A stretch of DNA of 64,000 nt. Origin: an uncultured Pelagibacteraceae bacterium. Lineage in GTDB: Bacteria > Pseudomonadota > Alphaproteobacteria > Pelagibacterales > Pelagibacteraceae. The notes under the pieces are model-generated. The model was not told the DNA's origin. It ran no database searches and saw nothing but the letters and a program-made list of their open reading frames with translations. Position numbers and translations under genes: made by a program. Positions 17,863 to 26,886 of the stretch are shown here, one piece after another. The stretch spans positions 64,861 through 128,860 of the forward strand of contig CACEMT010000002.1 in NCBI GenBank assembly GCA_902560685.1, in the 5' to 3' direction. Position 1 is the stretch's first letter. Every line of letters starts with the position of its first letter.

Positions 17863-18445
17863 ATTACTTAATTTAATTTTAATTTTAATTTTACTAAATG
17901 GATGTGTGGGAGCATCATCTAAAGGATTATTTGGAACAGGTGTTTCAGTTGCTTTGGATCCACGAACTGTAGGTACCCAAATTGATGATGGAATTATGGA
18001 TAAAAATTTAGATGCAAAATTATTATTAATGAATAAGAATTATTTATTGAGTATAAGTACCCAAGTACTAGATGGTAGAATATTTATTACTGGAAAAGTT
18101 GATGATCCAGAGGAAAAATTAAAAATTACAAAATTAGCATGGGAGATAGAAGGAACAAGATCAGTTAAAAATGATTTAAAAATTAAAGAAGAATTTAATT
18201 TTAAACAATCAGCGAAAGATATTTTAATAACCTCTCAATTAAGAACAGCTTTAATTTTTAATAAAAAAATTAAATCTGCAAATTACAGTATAGATACATA
18301 CAAGAAAAAGATTTATATTTATGGGATAGCTAATTCACAAGATGAACAATCATTAGTTATAGAAGAAGCAAAACAAATTTTAGATGTCAAAGATGTAATC
18401 TCTAGCATTCTTTTAGTTGAAGACCTAAGAATTCAGAAGAATTAA
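17852..18445 (+). CDS. BON-domain outer-membrane lipoprotein (DolP/YraP-like)
   Basis: A 197-aa lipoprotein: the signal MKNKLLNLILILILLNGCVGA has lipobox LNGC near residue 18. Two BON domains follow, about residues 55-120 (LLSISTQVLDGRIFITGKVDDPEEK) and 125-195 (SYSIDTYKKKIYIYGIANSQDEQ in outline), each with the VxGxV-type strand pattern. E. coli DolP, encoded in the same rsmI neighbourhood, supports outer-membrane integrity and BAM function; the same role here is inferred from domain and synteny. It overlaps rsmI by 11 nt and shares a TTAA stop overlap with the convergent maeB. Confidence 0.85.
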   Translation: MKNKLLNLILILILLNGCVGASSKGLFGTGVSVALDPRTVGTQIDDGIMDKNLDAKLLLMNKNYLLSISTQVLDGRIFITGKVDDPEEKLKITKLAWEIEGTRSVKNDLKIKEEFNFKQSAKDILITSQLRTALIFNKKIKSANYSIDTYKKKIYIYGIANSQDEQSLVIEEAKQILDVKDVISSILLVEDLRIQKN

Positions 18446-20754
18446 TTTTTTTTATTATAATCAATTACACCTGCAGAGTATGCGGCAACTGAAGCAAGGT
18501 TTAAAATATCTGAAGTAGATGATCTTAAAGGAGCAATTTCTATAGCCTCTCCAAGACCAATGAGTAATGGTCCAATAACTTTTGTGTCTCCTAAAGTTTT
18601 CATAATCTTATAAGAAATTGCAGCACTATGTTGCCCAGGCATAATTAATACATTAGCATTTCCAACTACTTCAGATGAGGGATAGAGTTCTTTATATTCT
18701 TCATTTAAAGCTACGTCTGGCTGCATATCTCCATCAAATTTAAAATCTACTTTTTTTTCTTTCAGTATATCTACTGCGTCTCTAATATGTTTTGTTCTAC
18801 TGGTAATTGGTTGTCCAAAAGTTGAATGTGATAAGAAAGCAACCTTAGGATTAAATCCAAATAGTCTAACTACCCTAGAAGCAGATATAGCAATCTCCGC
18901 CATTTCAGCTGAAGTTGGGTATTCATGAACTGAAGTATCTCCAATAAATATAGTTCTACCTTTATTCACTATCATATTTAGACCAAACATAATTTCTCCA
19001 GGTCTTGAATCGACAACTTTTAATACTTTATCTAAAGATTGGCCATATCTTCTGGTATTTCCTGTAACCATAGCATCTGCATCACCACATGAAACCATGC
19101 ACGATCCCCAAACCACCCTATCATTTTTAATTATTCTTTCACAATCTTTCAAATATGACGCATAAACATCTGGTTCAAGCTCTCCTTTATCCCCATGTAA
19201 TTTTTTAAAAATATATTTTAAATATTTGTCTCTTTTTTCCTTTGAATTTGAGTTTACAATTTCAATATCAAAGTTTTCTCCATATCCAATTTCTTGAAGT
19301 CTTTTTTTTACTATTTTTTCATTAGCAACTAAAATTGGTATACCTAAACTATTCTTTTTAAATGCTATAGCAGCTTTTAAGGTATTTTGATCTTCTCCGT
19401 CTGTAAACACAATTCTTTTTTGTGTTTTTTTAATTTGAGAATTTATTCCTTGCATGATTGTTACAGATGGATCTAATCTTTGTTTTAGTTGATCTGCATA
19501 AGTTTCAAAATTTTTAATTTTTTTTCTTGCAACACCACTTTTAATCGCAGCCTTTGCTACTGCTAATGGTATTACACTTATTAATCTAGGATCGAATGTA
19601 GATGGAATAATATATTCCTTTCCATAAGTTGGCCTGTCACCACCCATTGCAGCAACAACTTCATCTGGCACTCTTTCTCGAGCCAAAGAGGCTATTGCAT
19701 TTGCTGCAGCAATTTTCATCTCCTCATTAATTGTCTTAGCTCTTACATCTAATGCTCCCCTGAATATGTATGGAAAACCAATTAGATTATTTACTTGGTT
19801 GGGGTAGTCAGATCTTCCTGTTGCGATTATTGCATCATCTCTTACTTCTTCCACTTCTTCGGGAGTTATTTCTGGATCAGGGTTTGCACATGCAAATATA
19901 ATTGGATTTTTGGCCATTTTTTTTACCATTTTTTTTGTTAAAATACTTTTGGAAGACAAGCCTAAAAAAACATCAGAACCATTTATAGCCTCATCTAAAG
20001 TTCTTTTTTTTGTTTCAATTGCATGAACTGATTTCCATTGATTAAGATTTTTTCTGCCTCGATATATGACACCTTTACTATCTAGCATTATTATGTTTTT
20101 TTTAGGTACACCGGTTTTTTTTAATAAATTTGTACAAGCTATAGCTGAAGCTCCCGCTCCATTGACGACTACTTTAATTTTTTTTATTGATTTTTTTGAT
20201 ATATCAAGTGCATTAATTAATGCTGCAGTAGTTATTATTGCCGTCCCATGTTGATCATCATGAAATACTGGGATATCTAATATTTTTTTTAATTTTTCCT
20301 CAATAACAAAACAATCAGGCGCAGCTATATCTTCTAAATTTATTCCACCAAAACTACCCGCAATATTTTTGATACTCTTAATAATTTCTATTGAGTCTGA
20401 CGAGTCAATTTCAATATCAATGGAGTTGATATCAGCAAATCTTTTAAATAATACTGCTTTTCCTTCCATTACAGGTTTTGATGCCAAAGCACCTAAATTA
20501 CCCATTCCCAAAACTGCAGAACCGTTACTTATTACAGCAACTAAGTTCCCTTTGCTCGTATAGTCGTAAGCAGCATCTGGATTTTCTGATATCGCTCTTA
20601 CAGGTGCAGCAACACCAGGAGAATAGGCCAAAGCCAAATCTCTTTTTGTAGTCATAGGTTTTGAAGGAATTATCTCAATCTTGCCAGATTTATTACTATT
20701 ATGAAATTCTAAAGCCTCTTTATCTGAATAATGTTCAACTTTCCTTTTTTTCAT
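18442..20754 (-). CDS. maeB: NADP-dependent malic enzyme with phosphotransacetylase-like domain
   Basis: Decarboxylates malate to pyruvate. The 770-aa length shows the bacterial hybrid form: the malic-enzyme part (residues 1 to about 430) has LALAYSPGVAAPVRAI, the metal-binding HDDQHGTAI and a nucleotide-binding VVNGAGASAIAC; the C-terminal part (about 430-770) is a phosphotransacetylase-like domain (RIVFTDGEDQNTLKAA, PLLIGLGEAIEI) that is normally regulatory, sensing acetyl-CoA, rather than catalytic. Monocistronic; divergent from murJ (50 nt) and convergent on the BON lipoprotein. Confidence 0.96.
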   Translation of the reverse strand: MKKRKVEHYSDKEALEFHNSNKSGKIEIIPSKPMTTKRDLALAYSPGVAAPVRAISENPDAAYDYTSKGNLVAVISNGSAVLGMGNLGALASKPVMEGKAVLFKRFADINSIDIEIDSSDSIEIIKSIKNIAGSFGGINLEDIAAPDCFVIEEKLKKILDIPVFHDDQHGTAIITTAALINALDISKKSIKKIKVVVNGAGASAIACTNLLKKTGVPKKNIIMLDSKGVIYRGRKNLNQWKSVHAIETKKRTLDEAINGSDVFLGLSSKSILTKKMVKKMAKNPIIFACANPDPEITPEEVEEVRDDAIIATGRSDYPNQVNNLIGFPYIFRGALDVRAKTINEEMKIAAANAIASLARERVPDEVVAAMGGDRPTYGKEYIIPSTFDPRLISVIPLAVAKAAIKSGVARKKIKNFETYADQLKQRLDPSVTIMQGINSQIKKTQKRIVFTDGEDQNTLKAAIAFKKNSLGIPILVANEKIVKKRLQEIGYGENFDIEIVNSNSKEKRDKYLKYIFKKLHGDKGELEPDVYASYLKDCERIIKNDRVVWGSCMVSCGDADAMVTGNTRRYGQSLDKVLKVVDSRPGEIMFGLNMIVNKGRTIFIGDTSVHEYPTSAEMAEIAISASRVVRLFGFNPKVAFLSHSTFGQPITSRTKHIRDAVDILKEKKVDFKFDGDMQPDVALNEEYKELYPSSEVVGNANVLIMPGQHSAAISYKIMKTLGDTKVIGPLLIGLGEAIEIAPLRSSTSDILNLASVAAYSAGVIDYNKKN

Positions 20755-20804
20755 TTTATGTAATTAGATATACAAATGGAGCAAATTTAAGACTAATATG
20801 ATTT

Positions 20805-22334
20805 ATGAACCTAATTAAGTCAACCGGTACATTTAGTTTCTTTACTTTAATTAGTAGATTAACAGGATATTTAAGAGATATATTGATCGCAATTTTCCTT
20901 GGCGCTGGACCTATTGCTGATGCTTTTTTTGTAGCTTTTAGATTCCCTAATACTTTTAGAAGATTATTTTCTGAAGGAACATTTAATGCAGCTTTTGTAC
21001 CAAGTTATTCCTCAGAATTAAATAAAGGTAAGAAAAGTGCAGAATCATTTGCAAACAATATTTTTAATATTCTTTTTTTATCTTTGCTTACAATTGTTTT
21101 TATAATTGAAATTTTTATGCCATTATTTGTGACATTAATTGCCCCAGGTTTTAAAGAAGATATAGAAAAGTTGGAAATTGCAATTAATCTTACTAGAATA
21201 ACTTTTCCATTTTTATTGTTTGTAAGTTTATCATCTTTTTTTTCTGCAATATTAAATTCTCATAACAAATTTGCTGCTGCTTCTGCAACACCAATTATTT
21301 TAAATATCATTTTAATTTTAGTTTTATTATTTGGAAAATATTTATCAGATCAACTTGTGTATTATCTGTCATATGCTGTTACTTTTGCTGGGCTAATTCA
21401 ATTAATTTTTTTAATTTTTTTTGTTAAAAAATATTTTATTCCAAAAATTTCTTTTAAATTTAAAAATAATAATAAAATAAAGATTTTTTTTAAAAAATTG
21501 TTTCCAAGTATTTTTTCTTCAGGTGTTACACAAATTAATATTTTAGTTGGTACAATAATTGCTTCTTTTCAAGCAAATGCTGTTTCTTACCTTTATTATG
21601 CAGATAGAATTTATCAAATAAATTTAGCTATTGCAGGAATTGCAATTGGTACTGTTTTGTTACCAAGTTTATCTAAGTATATAAATAGTAAAAATAATAC
21701 TAAAATAGATTTTATACAAAATAAATCTTTAGAATTGAGTTTATTTTTAAGTTTGCCTGCAGCAGCTGCATTATTAATAGCATCTGAGGAAATTACTTCT
21801 GCATTATTTGGATATGGATCATTTGATACAAATAGTGTTACAAATTCAGCTCAAGCATTATTTTATTTTGCACTTGGTCTACCTGCATTTGCAATAATTA
21901 AAGTTTTTTCAAGTTTTTTATTTGCAAGACATAATACAAAAACACCTTTTCATTTTTCAATACTTTCAGTTTTGCTAAATATTTTTATAAGTGTTTATTT
22001 TTTTAATAAAATTGGCTTTATTATAATACCAATCGCAACAACAATATCTTCATGGTTTAATACTTTACTGCTTTTATTTTATTTGCTGTCAAAAAATTAT
22101 TTTTCTTTTTATAAAAATTTTCTAATTAAATTTTTAAATATATTCCTTGTAAGTTCGTTTTCTTCTTTTATTTTTTATAAATTGATTGAAAATTTTAACG
22201 AATATTTGGCTTATGAAAGTGAATATAAATTATTAACCATTGTTTTGTTAGTAATTATTACTATTTTAATTTATATAATAACTTCAATATTCACTAAAGC
22301 TTTTAAAATTTCAGATATTAAATTAAAGTATTAA
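20805..22334 (+). CDS. murJ: Lipid II flippase MurJ
   Basis: Moves the peptidoglycan precursor lipid II across the inner membrane. The 509-aa product is a polytopic membrane protein with about 13-14 hydrophobic segments. It starts with the family-typical KSTGTFSFFTLISRLTGYLRDILIA, followed by GPIADAFFVAFRFPNTFRRLFSEGTFNAAFVP, a stretch conserved throughout MurJ that includes the essential Arg residues of the central cavity. It ends 2 nt before the trpS start, so the two are probably cotranscribed. Confidence 0.96.
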   Translation: MNLIKSTGTFSFFTLISRLTGYLRDILIAIFLGAGPIADAFFVAFRFPNTFRRLFSEGTFNAAFVPSYSSELNKGKKSAESFANNIFNILFLSLLTIVFIIEIFMPLFVTLIAPGFKEDIEKLEIAINLTRITFPFLLFVSLSSFFSAILNSHNKFAAASATPIILNIILILVLLFGKYLSDQLVYYLSYAVTFAGLIQLIFLIFFVKKYFIPKISFKFKNNNKIKIFFKKLFPSIFSSGVTQINILVGTIIASFQANAVSYLYYADRIYQINLAIAGIAIGTVLLPSLSKYINSKNNTKIDFIQNKSLELSLFLSLPAAAALLIASEEITSALFGYGSFDTNSVTNSAQALFYFALGLPAFAIIKVFSSFLFARHNTKTPFHFSILSVLLNIFISVYFFNKIGFIIIPIATTISSWFNTLLLLFYLLSKNYFSFYKNFLIKFLNIFLVSSFSSFIFYKLIENFNEYLAYESEYKLLTIVLLVIITILIYIITSIFTKAFKISDIKLKY

Positions 22335-22336
22335 TA

Positions 22337-23338
22337 ATGAAAAAAAAAATTTTTTCTGGAGTTCAACCTACTGGAAATTTACATTTAGGAAATTATTTAG
22401 GAGCAATCAAAAATTTTGTTGCACTGCAAAATGAAAAAGATAATGAATGTGTTTATTGTGTTGTAGATTTGCATGCAATTACTGTTAAACAAGACCCAAA
22501 AATTTTAAAAGATAATATAAGAGAAACAACAGCTGCTTTCCTTGCTAGTGGATTAGATTATAAAAAAAGTATTATTTTTAATCAGTCCTTGGTGCCAGCA
22601 CATTCTGAAGGCTCGTGGATTTTAGGATGTATTGCAAGAATGGGGTGGTTAAATCGAATGACACAATTTAAAGAAAAAGCTGGTAAAGACAAAGAAAAGG
22701 CGAGCGTAGGCCTTTACATATATCCAATACTTATGGCTGCTGATATTTTGTTATATGATTCAACGCATGTCCCAGTTGGAGAAGATCAAAAACAACATTT
22801 AGAACTATCTAGAGATATTGCTCAAAAATTTAATTTAGACTTTAAATCCCCTGATTTTCTTAAAGCACCAGAACCATTAATACAAAAAAATTTTGCAAGA
22901 ATTATGAGCTTAAAAGATGGAACAAAAAAAATGAGTAAATCTAATCCTTCAGATTTTAGTAGAATTAATTTAACAGATAAAAAAGATGAGATAGTGAATA
23001 AAATAAAAAAAGCTAAAACTGATAATTTAGCTTTGCCTTCAGATGATAAAAAATTAAGTGAAAGGCCAGAAGTTGAGAATCTTTTAGGGATTTATTCAAG
23101 TTTAAATAATCAAACACTTCAAAATTCAATAAATGAATTTAGTGGAAAAAATTTTTCTGAATTTAAAAATAAACTTTCTGATCTTGTTGTAGAAAAAATT
23201 TCCCCAATATCTAACGAAATAAATAAATTAAAAAAGGATAATAACTTTATAGATAAGATTTTAAAAGATGGAGCTGAAAAAGCTGATAAAATTACTTCAA
23301 AAAAAGTTAATGAAATGAAAAAAATCATAGGTTTTTAA
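22337..23338 (+). CDS. trpS: Tryptophanyl-tRNA synthetase
   Basis: Charges tRNA-Trp. Class I signatures: PTGNLHLGNYLGAIKNF near residue 11 (HIGH equivalent), the Trp-binding VGEDQKQHLELSRDIA, and KKMSKSNPSDFSRI near residue 195 (KMSKS). At 333 aa it has the normal length. It begins 2 nt after the murJ stop, an association of murJ and trpS often seen in alphaproteobacteria. No leader peptide or attenuator is visible. Confidence 0.97.
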   Translation: MKKKIFSGVQPTGNLHLGNYLGAIKNFVALQNEKDNECVYCVVDLHAITVKQDPKILKDNIRETTAAFLASGLDYKKSIIFNQSLVPAHSEGSWILGCIARMGWLNRMTQFKEKAGKDKEKASVGLYIYPILMAADILLYDSTHVPVGEDQKQHLELSRDIAQKFNLDFKSPDFLKAPEPLIQKNFARIMSLKDGTKKMSKSNPSDFSRINLTDKKDEIVNKIKKAKTDNLALPSDDKKLSERPEVENLLGIYSSLNNQTLQNSINEFSGKNFSEFKNKLSDLVVEKISPISNEINKLKKDNNFIDKILKDGAEKADKITSKKVNEMKKIIGF

Positions 23339-23382
23339 TTTTAAACCCTTTATTTTTTTATTATAATAATTATATAAGAATT

Positions 23383-23925
23383 ATGTTTGTACAAACTCAA
23401 AATACTCCTAATCCGAACTCTTTAAAGTTCCTACCAGGAAAGAAAGTATCTAATGATAAACCAATAGAAATAACTGATAAAACTAAAAGTAATAATGAAT
23501 TAATAAGAAATATTTTATCCATAAATGGTGTGACTGGTATTTTTTTATCAGATGATTTTCTATCAGTTAATAAGCAGGAGAAAATAGAATGGGAAGATTT
23601 AAAACATATAATAATATCTTTTATTAATGACTATTATTCTAATGGTAATGAAATTGTAATTGATAAAAAAACCATAAGTTCTTCGAAATTAAATTTATCA
23701 GATGTAGAGAAAAAAATTATTGATGTATTAGAAAAAAAAGTAAGACCAGCAGTGGCAAGAGATGGTGGAGATATAAAGTTTAAAGAATTTAAAGATGGAG
23801 TTGTGACAGTTAGTTTACAAGGAAGTTGTTCAGGCTGTCCAAGCTCAACAATGACCTTAAAACAAGGTGTTCAAAATTTACTATGCCATTATATTCCCGA
23901 AATTAAAGAAGTAATAGCTATCTGA
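23383..23925 (+). CDS. Nfu-type iron-sulfur scaffold/carrier protein
   Basis: A 180-aa two-domain protein. The N-terminal Nfu_N domain (about residues 1-87) begins MFVQTQNTPNPNSLKFLPG, a hallmark of the alphaproteobacterial and mitochondrial NFU1 type. The C-terminal NifU-like domain (about 105-180) carries GSCSGCPSSTMTLKQGVQNLL, with the CxxC pair that binds a bridging 4Fe-4S cluster in the dimer. It likely delivers clusters to enzymes such as MiaB, which is encoded 3.5 kb downstream. The ATG at 23383 lies 44 nt after trpS. Confidence 0.93.
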   Translation: MFVQTQNTPNPNSLKFLPGKKVSNDKPIEITDKTKSNNELIRNILSINGVTGIFLSDDFLSVNKQEKIEWEDLKHIIISFINDYYSNGNEIVIDKKTISSSKLNLSDVEKKIIDVLEKKVRPAVARDGGDIKFKEFKDGVVTVSLQGSCSGCPSSTMTLKQGVQNLLCHYIPEIKEVIAI

Positions 23926-23956
23926 AAATATTAGAGAATCAACTATAATAAGTTAA

Positions 23957-25084
23957 ATGAAAAAATTTAATCAATTAACATTTTCTAAAGTTAAAAAATC
24001 CCTTCAAGAAAGAAGATATAAAATTTCAAAAAAAAATAAAATTATTTCTGGAAGTTTTTCTAGTTTTTATTACTTGTCATTAGCCAGTATTTTTTTGGTA
24101 TCCTTTTTTTATTTAATACCTGTCGCATTCAATTTTTATAAAACAAATTTTAAAGATAATAAAATTGTAGTTAATTCTTCAAATAAAAATTTTAATAAAG
24201 TTTTAGAAGGCAAAGAAATTGAAACTATAGATGAAGGAACCGAAACAGCAGATTTTAAAAATTTATACTATGATGTTTTTGACATGGATATTAACGAAAA
24301 AGATACAGTTAGACTAAGTGCATCCACTATTGATCAATTGTTTAAAGATGAGAATTATAACTTAAAAGACATAAGAAAAAATAAATTAGTAAAGCCAATA
24401 AATATTGATCTTCTTCCAGCAGAGATTAAATCAATAGAAAATACGCGAGCAAGAAAAGAACTATTTATTCAAATAATCTTACCTTTAATTTTAGAGGAAA
24501 ATAAAAAAATAAGATTAGAGAGAAAAACATTATTTTCAATTTTAAATAAAAATAACAATAGTGAAGAAGAAAAAAATTGGTTGAAAAGTAAATTTAAACA
24601 ATATGGAGTAAGAAATAGAGATCTGGCAACCTTAAAAATAAGAATGGACGAAGTGCCAGTTTCATTAGCAATTGCCCAAGCAGCAAAGGAAACTGGATGG
24701 GGAACTTCTAGATTTGCTCAAGAAGGAAATGCATTGTTTGGTCAATGGACTTATAGTGGAGATGGAATTAAACCAGCCGGATCGGATTCTGAAGATACTC
24801 ATAAAGTTATGAAGTTTAAGATTCTAAAAGCTTCAGTTAGAGCTTATCAAAGAAACTTAAATACTCATAAAAGTTATAGAGAATTTCGAAAAGTTAGAGC
24901 AATTCAAAGAGATGTTTTTGGAACATTAAACAGTATTGAGCTCGTGAATTATTTAGACAAATATGCCGAAACTGGAAAAGAATATATTAAAATTTTAAAA
25001 AAAATTATAGAACAAAATAAATTAAAAGATTTTGATGATGCTAAAATCTTACCTAGCAGTATAAAGGAAAAAAGTTTAATTTAA
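23957..25084 (+). CDS. Bax-type glucosaminidase-domain membrane protein
   Basis: A 375-aa protein with one membrane anchor near residues 32-55 (SSFYYLSLASIFLVSFFYLIPVAF), a variable middle and a C-terminal glucosaminidase (lysozyme-like) domain from about residue 225: VPVSLAIAQAAKETGWGTSRFAQEGNALFGQW, with the catalytic Glu in AKETGWG, and KILKASVRAYQRNLNTHKSY. This is the E. coli Bax / FlgJ-like fold that cleaves peptidoglycan glycan strands. The substrate is inferred. It converges with the polysaccharide deacetylase gene and shares a TTAA stop overlap with it. Confidence 0.82.
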   Translation: MKKFNQLTFSKVKKSLQERRYKISKKNKIISGSFSSFYYLSLASIFLVSFFYLIPVAFNFYKTNFKDNKIVVNSSNKNFNKVLEGKEIETIDEGTETADFKNLYYDVFDMDINEKDTVRLSASTIDQLFKDENYNLKDIRKNKLVKPINIDLLPAEIKSIENTRARKELFIQIILPLILEENKKIRLERKTLFSILNKNNNSEEEKNWLKSKFKQYGVRNRDLATLKIRMDEVPVSLAIAQAAKETGWGTSRFAQEGNALFGQWTYSGDGIKPAGSDSEDTHKVMKFKILKASVRAYQRNLNTHKSYREFRKVRAIQRDVFGTLNSIELVNYLDKYAETGKEYIKILKKIIEQNKLKDFDDAKILPSSIKEKSLI

Positions 25085-26139
25085 TTTTGTTTTATAGAAA
25101 ATTGCATTCCAAGCCATCTCCAACCAATATCATCATTTAAAGAGCAGTTAATTCTACCTCTTCTAAAATTAAATTTATCTCTAAATTTAATATAAAGCTT
25201 ATTATCTATTAATTCTGTTTCTGATTTATCCCATCCTTTTCCTTCATCAGAAAAACAATTTATTTTTTCTAAATTTTTTTGATCTTTAAAAAATTCTATA
25301 ATTGTTTCAGGTGGATTATTATTTTGAAATATTAATTTGTCTTCTGGTAAAATTTTTTTATACTCTAATGGGTATAAGTCCAACAAAAAATTAAATCTTT
25401 CTAAATCTCCATATTTTTCATTAATAGGAAATCTAGGTAATTCATATTTATCTTTATTCAAATCAATTACCCCAGAATTTTGTCCAAAGCCATACTTGAA
25501 TTTACTAGAAATATATTTTTTTTGTTCTAAGCTGAATTCTCCAAAGGGGTAGGAAAAAAATATGGGATTATAACCAATATTATTATTAAAAATCCTAATT
25601 GATGTATCAATATCTTTTTTAAATTCATTAAAACTATATTCAACTAGATATTCATGAGAATGAGAATGATTTCCTATAAAAGCAAAATTTTCCTTCTCAA
25701 TCTCCTTTATCTGCTCCCATGTCATGTATCCATATTTGCCAACTGGTTGAGTTGAGACAAATAATATGAATGGAATTTTTTCTTTTTTTAATATGGGCCA
25801 AGCATTTTCATAAAATGAACTAAAAGCATCATCAATAGTTAGTAAAATTTGTTTTCTTTCTTTTTTAAAATTAAAATTTTTATCAAAATTTGAGGGTATA
25901 ACAAAATTAATTTTTTTATTATTAATTTGTTCGATTTGTTTTTTAAATATATCAATTTTAATATTTGTTGAAGGATATTGATTTTCATTAAAACGATGAT
26001 ACATTAATGAAACTATTCCCATATCGCTTGAATAGTATTTGTTATTATCGGCATTAACACTATATATTGAGATGAGATAAAAAAATATGAACAACTTAAT
26101 AATAGATGCAGCAAACGACAAAATTTTTTTTAAAATCAT
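25081..26139 (-). CDS. Polysaccharide deacetylase family protein (exported)
   Basis: A carbohydrate esterase family 4 protein: VSLMYHRFNE near the N-terminus, ILLTIDDAFSSFYENAWPIL (the metal-binding TxDD motif), GNHSHSHEYL (HSxxH) and FFSYPFGEFS are the NodB motifs in order. A hydrophobic signal-like stretch (LFIFFYLISIYSVNA) precedes. About 80 residues after the NodB domain match nothing I know. The start is uncertain: the track Met (26178) and the ATG at 26139 lie inside the opposite tsaB; a TTG at 26094 or ATT at 26103 would reduce the overlap and still give a signal peptide. Target polysaccharide unknown. Confidence 0.75.
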   Translation of the reverse strand: MILKKILSFAASIIKLFIFFYLISIYSVNADNNKYYSSDMGIVSLMYHRFNENQYPSTNIKIDIFKKQIEQINNKKINFVIPSNFDKNFNFKKERKQILLTIDDAFSSFYENAWPILKKEKIPFILFVSTQPVGKYGYMTWEQIKEIEKENFAFIGNHSHSHEYLVEYSFNEFKKDIDTSIRIFNNNIGYNPIFFSYPFGEFSLEQKKYISSKFKYGFGQNSGVIDLNKDKYELPRFPINEKYGDLERFNFLLDLYPLEYKKILPEDKLIFQNNNPPETIIEFFKDQKNLEKINCFSDEGKGWDKSETELIDNKLYIKFRDKFNFRRGRINCSLNDDIGWRWLGMQFSIKQN

Positions 26140-26458
26140 AGCTGATAAGAAATCATACACTAGTGAGATTGTTAACAATAGAGAAAATTTTGATAAACTT
26201 ACGTTGTTGATAGTTAAATTTTTAGAAAATAATCATTTAAATATTAATAAAATAAATAATATTTTTGTAAATCAAGGCCCTGGAAAATTTTCAGGCATAA
26301 GAGCATCATTGGCTACCGCTAAAGCCTTAAGCTTTGTGAATAAAATAGACTTATATGGCTTCAATTCTGATCAAATAATTAATAAAAATTATACAAAAGT
26401 TATTGATTTATTTAATAAAGGCCTGCTAAATAAAAATTTGATAAAACCCCAATATTAG
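26087..26458 (+). CDS. tsaB: Short TsaB-like protein (t6A tRNA modification), N-terminal half only
   Basis: TsaB is the non-catalytic partner of TsaD in making N6-threonylcarbamoyladenosine on tRNAs. This 123-aa protein keeps the N-terminal actin-like half: NLIIDAANDKIFFKI at the start and VNQGPGKFSGIRASLATAKALSF near residues 62-85, equivalent to the GPGSFTGIRIG motif. The C-terminal half of the usual about 230 aa is gone, replaced by about 30 low-similarity residues, with no remnant frame before fur 14 nt away. The dimer interface with TsaD is in the N-terminal part, so a minimal functional TsaB is plausible. rimI, often next to tsaB, is missing. Confidence 0.75.
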   Translation: MNNLIIDAANDKIFFKIIADKKSYTSEIVNNRENFDKLTLLIVKFLENNHLNINKINNIFVNQGPGKFSGIRASLATAKALSFVNKIDLYGFNSDQIINKNYTKVIDLFNKGLLNKNLIKPQY

Positions 26459-26472
26459 AGTTAATATAAATT

Positions 26473-26883
26473 ATGTCAGAAACTATTGAACAAAAATGTA
26501 TTGCTAAAGGAGTTAAGCTAACCGATCAAAGAAGAATTATTGCAAAAGTAATGTCTGAAGCACAGGATCATCCTGATGTAAATGAATTATATATTAGGGT
26601 TTCTCAATTAGATTCTAAAATTAGTATTGCAACTGTTTACAGAACTGTAAAACTTTTTGAAGAGGCAGGAATTATAACAAAGCATGATTTTAAAGGTGGT
26701 AAAGCAAGATATGAAGAGGTAAACGAAGGACATCACGATCATCTTATAGATGTTAATAGTGGAGAGATAATTGAATTCGTAGATGATGAAATAGAAAAAT
26801 TACAAAAAAAAGTCGCTGAAAAATATGGCTATGATTTAGTTGATCATAAGCTTGAGCTTTATGGAATAAAAAAAAAATCATAG
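26473..26883 (+). CDS. fur: Fur-family transcriptional regulator
   Basis: A 136-aa metal-responsive repressor. The winged helix reads KLTDQRRIIAKVM ... ISIATVYRTVKLFEEAGII near residues 15-70, and the metal-sensing region HHDHLIDVNSGEIIEF follows. The C-terminal CxxC zinc pair found in many Fur proteins is absent, which is normal for alphaproteobacterial Fur/Mur. It may respond to iron or manganese; sequence does not decide. Its placement between tsaB and miaB matches the conserved alphaproteobacterial order. Irr, a second family member, is encoded at 41.8 kb. Confidence 0.92.
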   Translation: MSETIEQKCIAKGVKLTDQRRIIAKVMSEAQDHPDVNELYIRVSQLDSKISIATVYRTVKLFEEAGIITKHDFKGGKARYEEVNEGHHDHLIDVNSGEIIEFVDDEIEKLQKKVAEKYGYDLVDHKLELYGIKKKS

Positions 26884-26886
26884 TTA

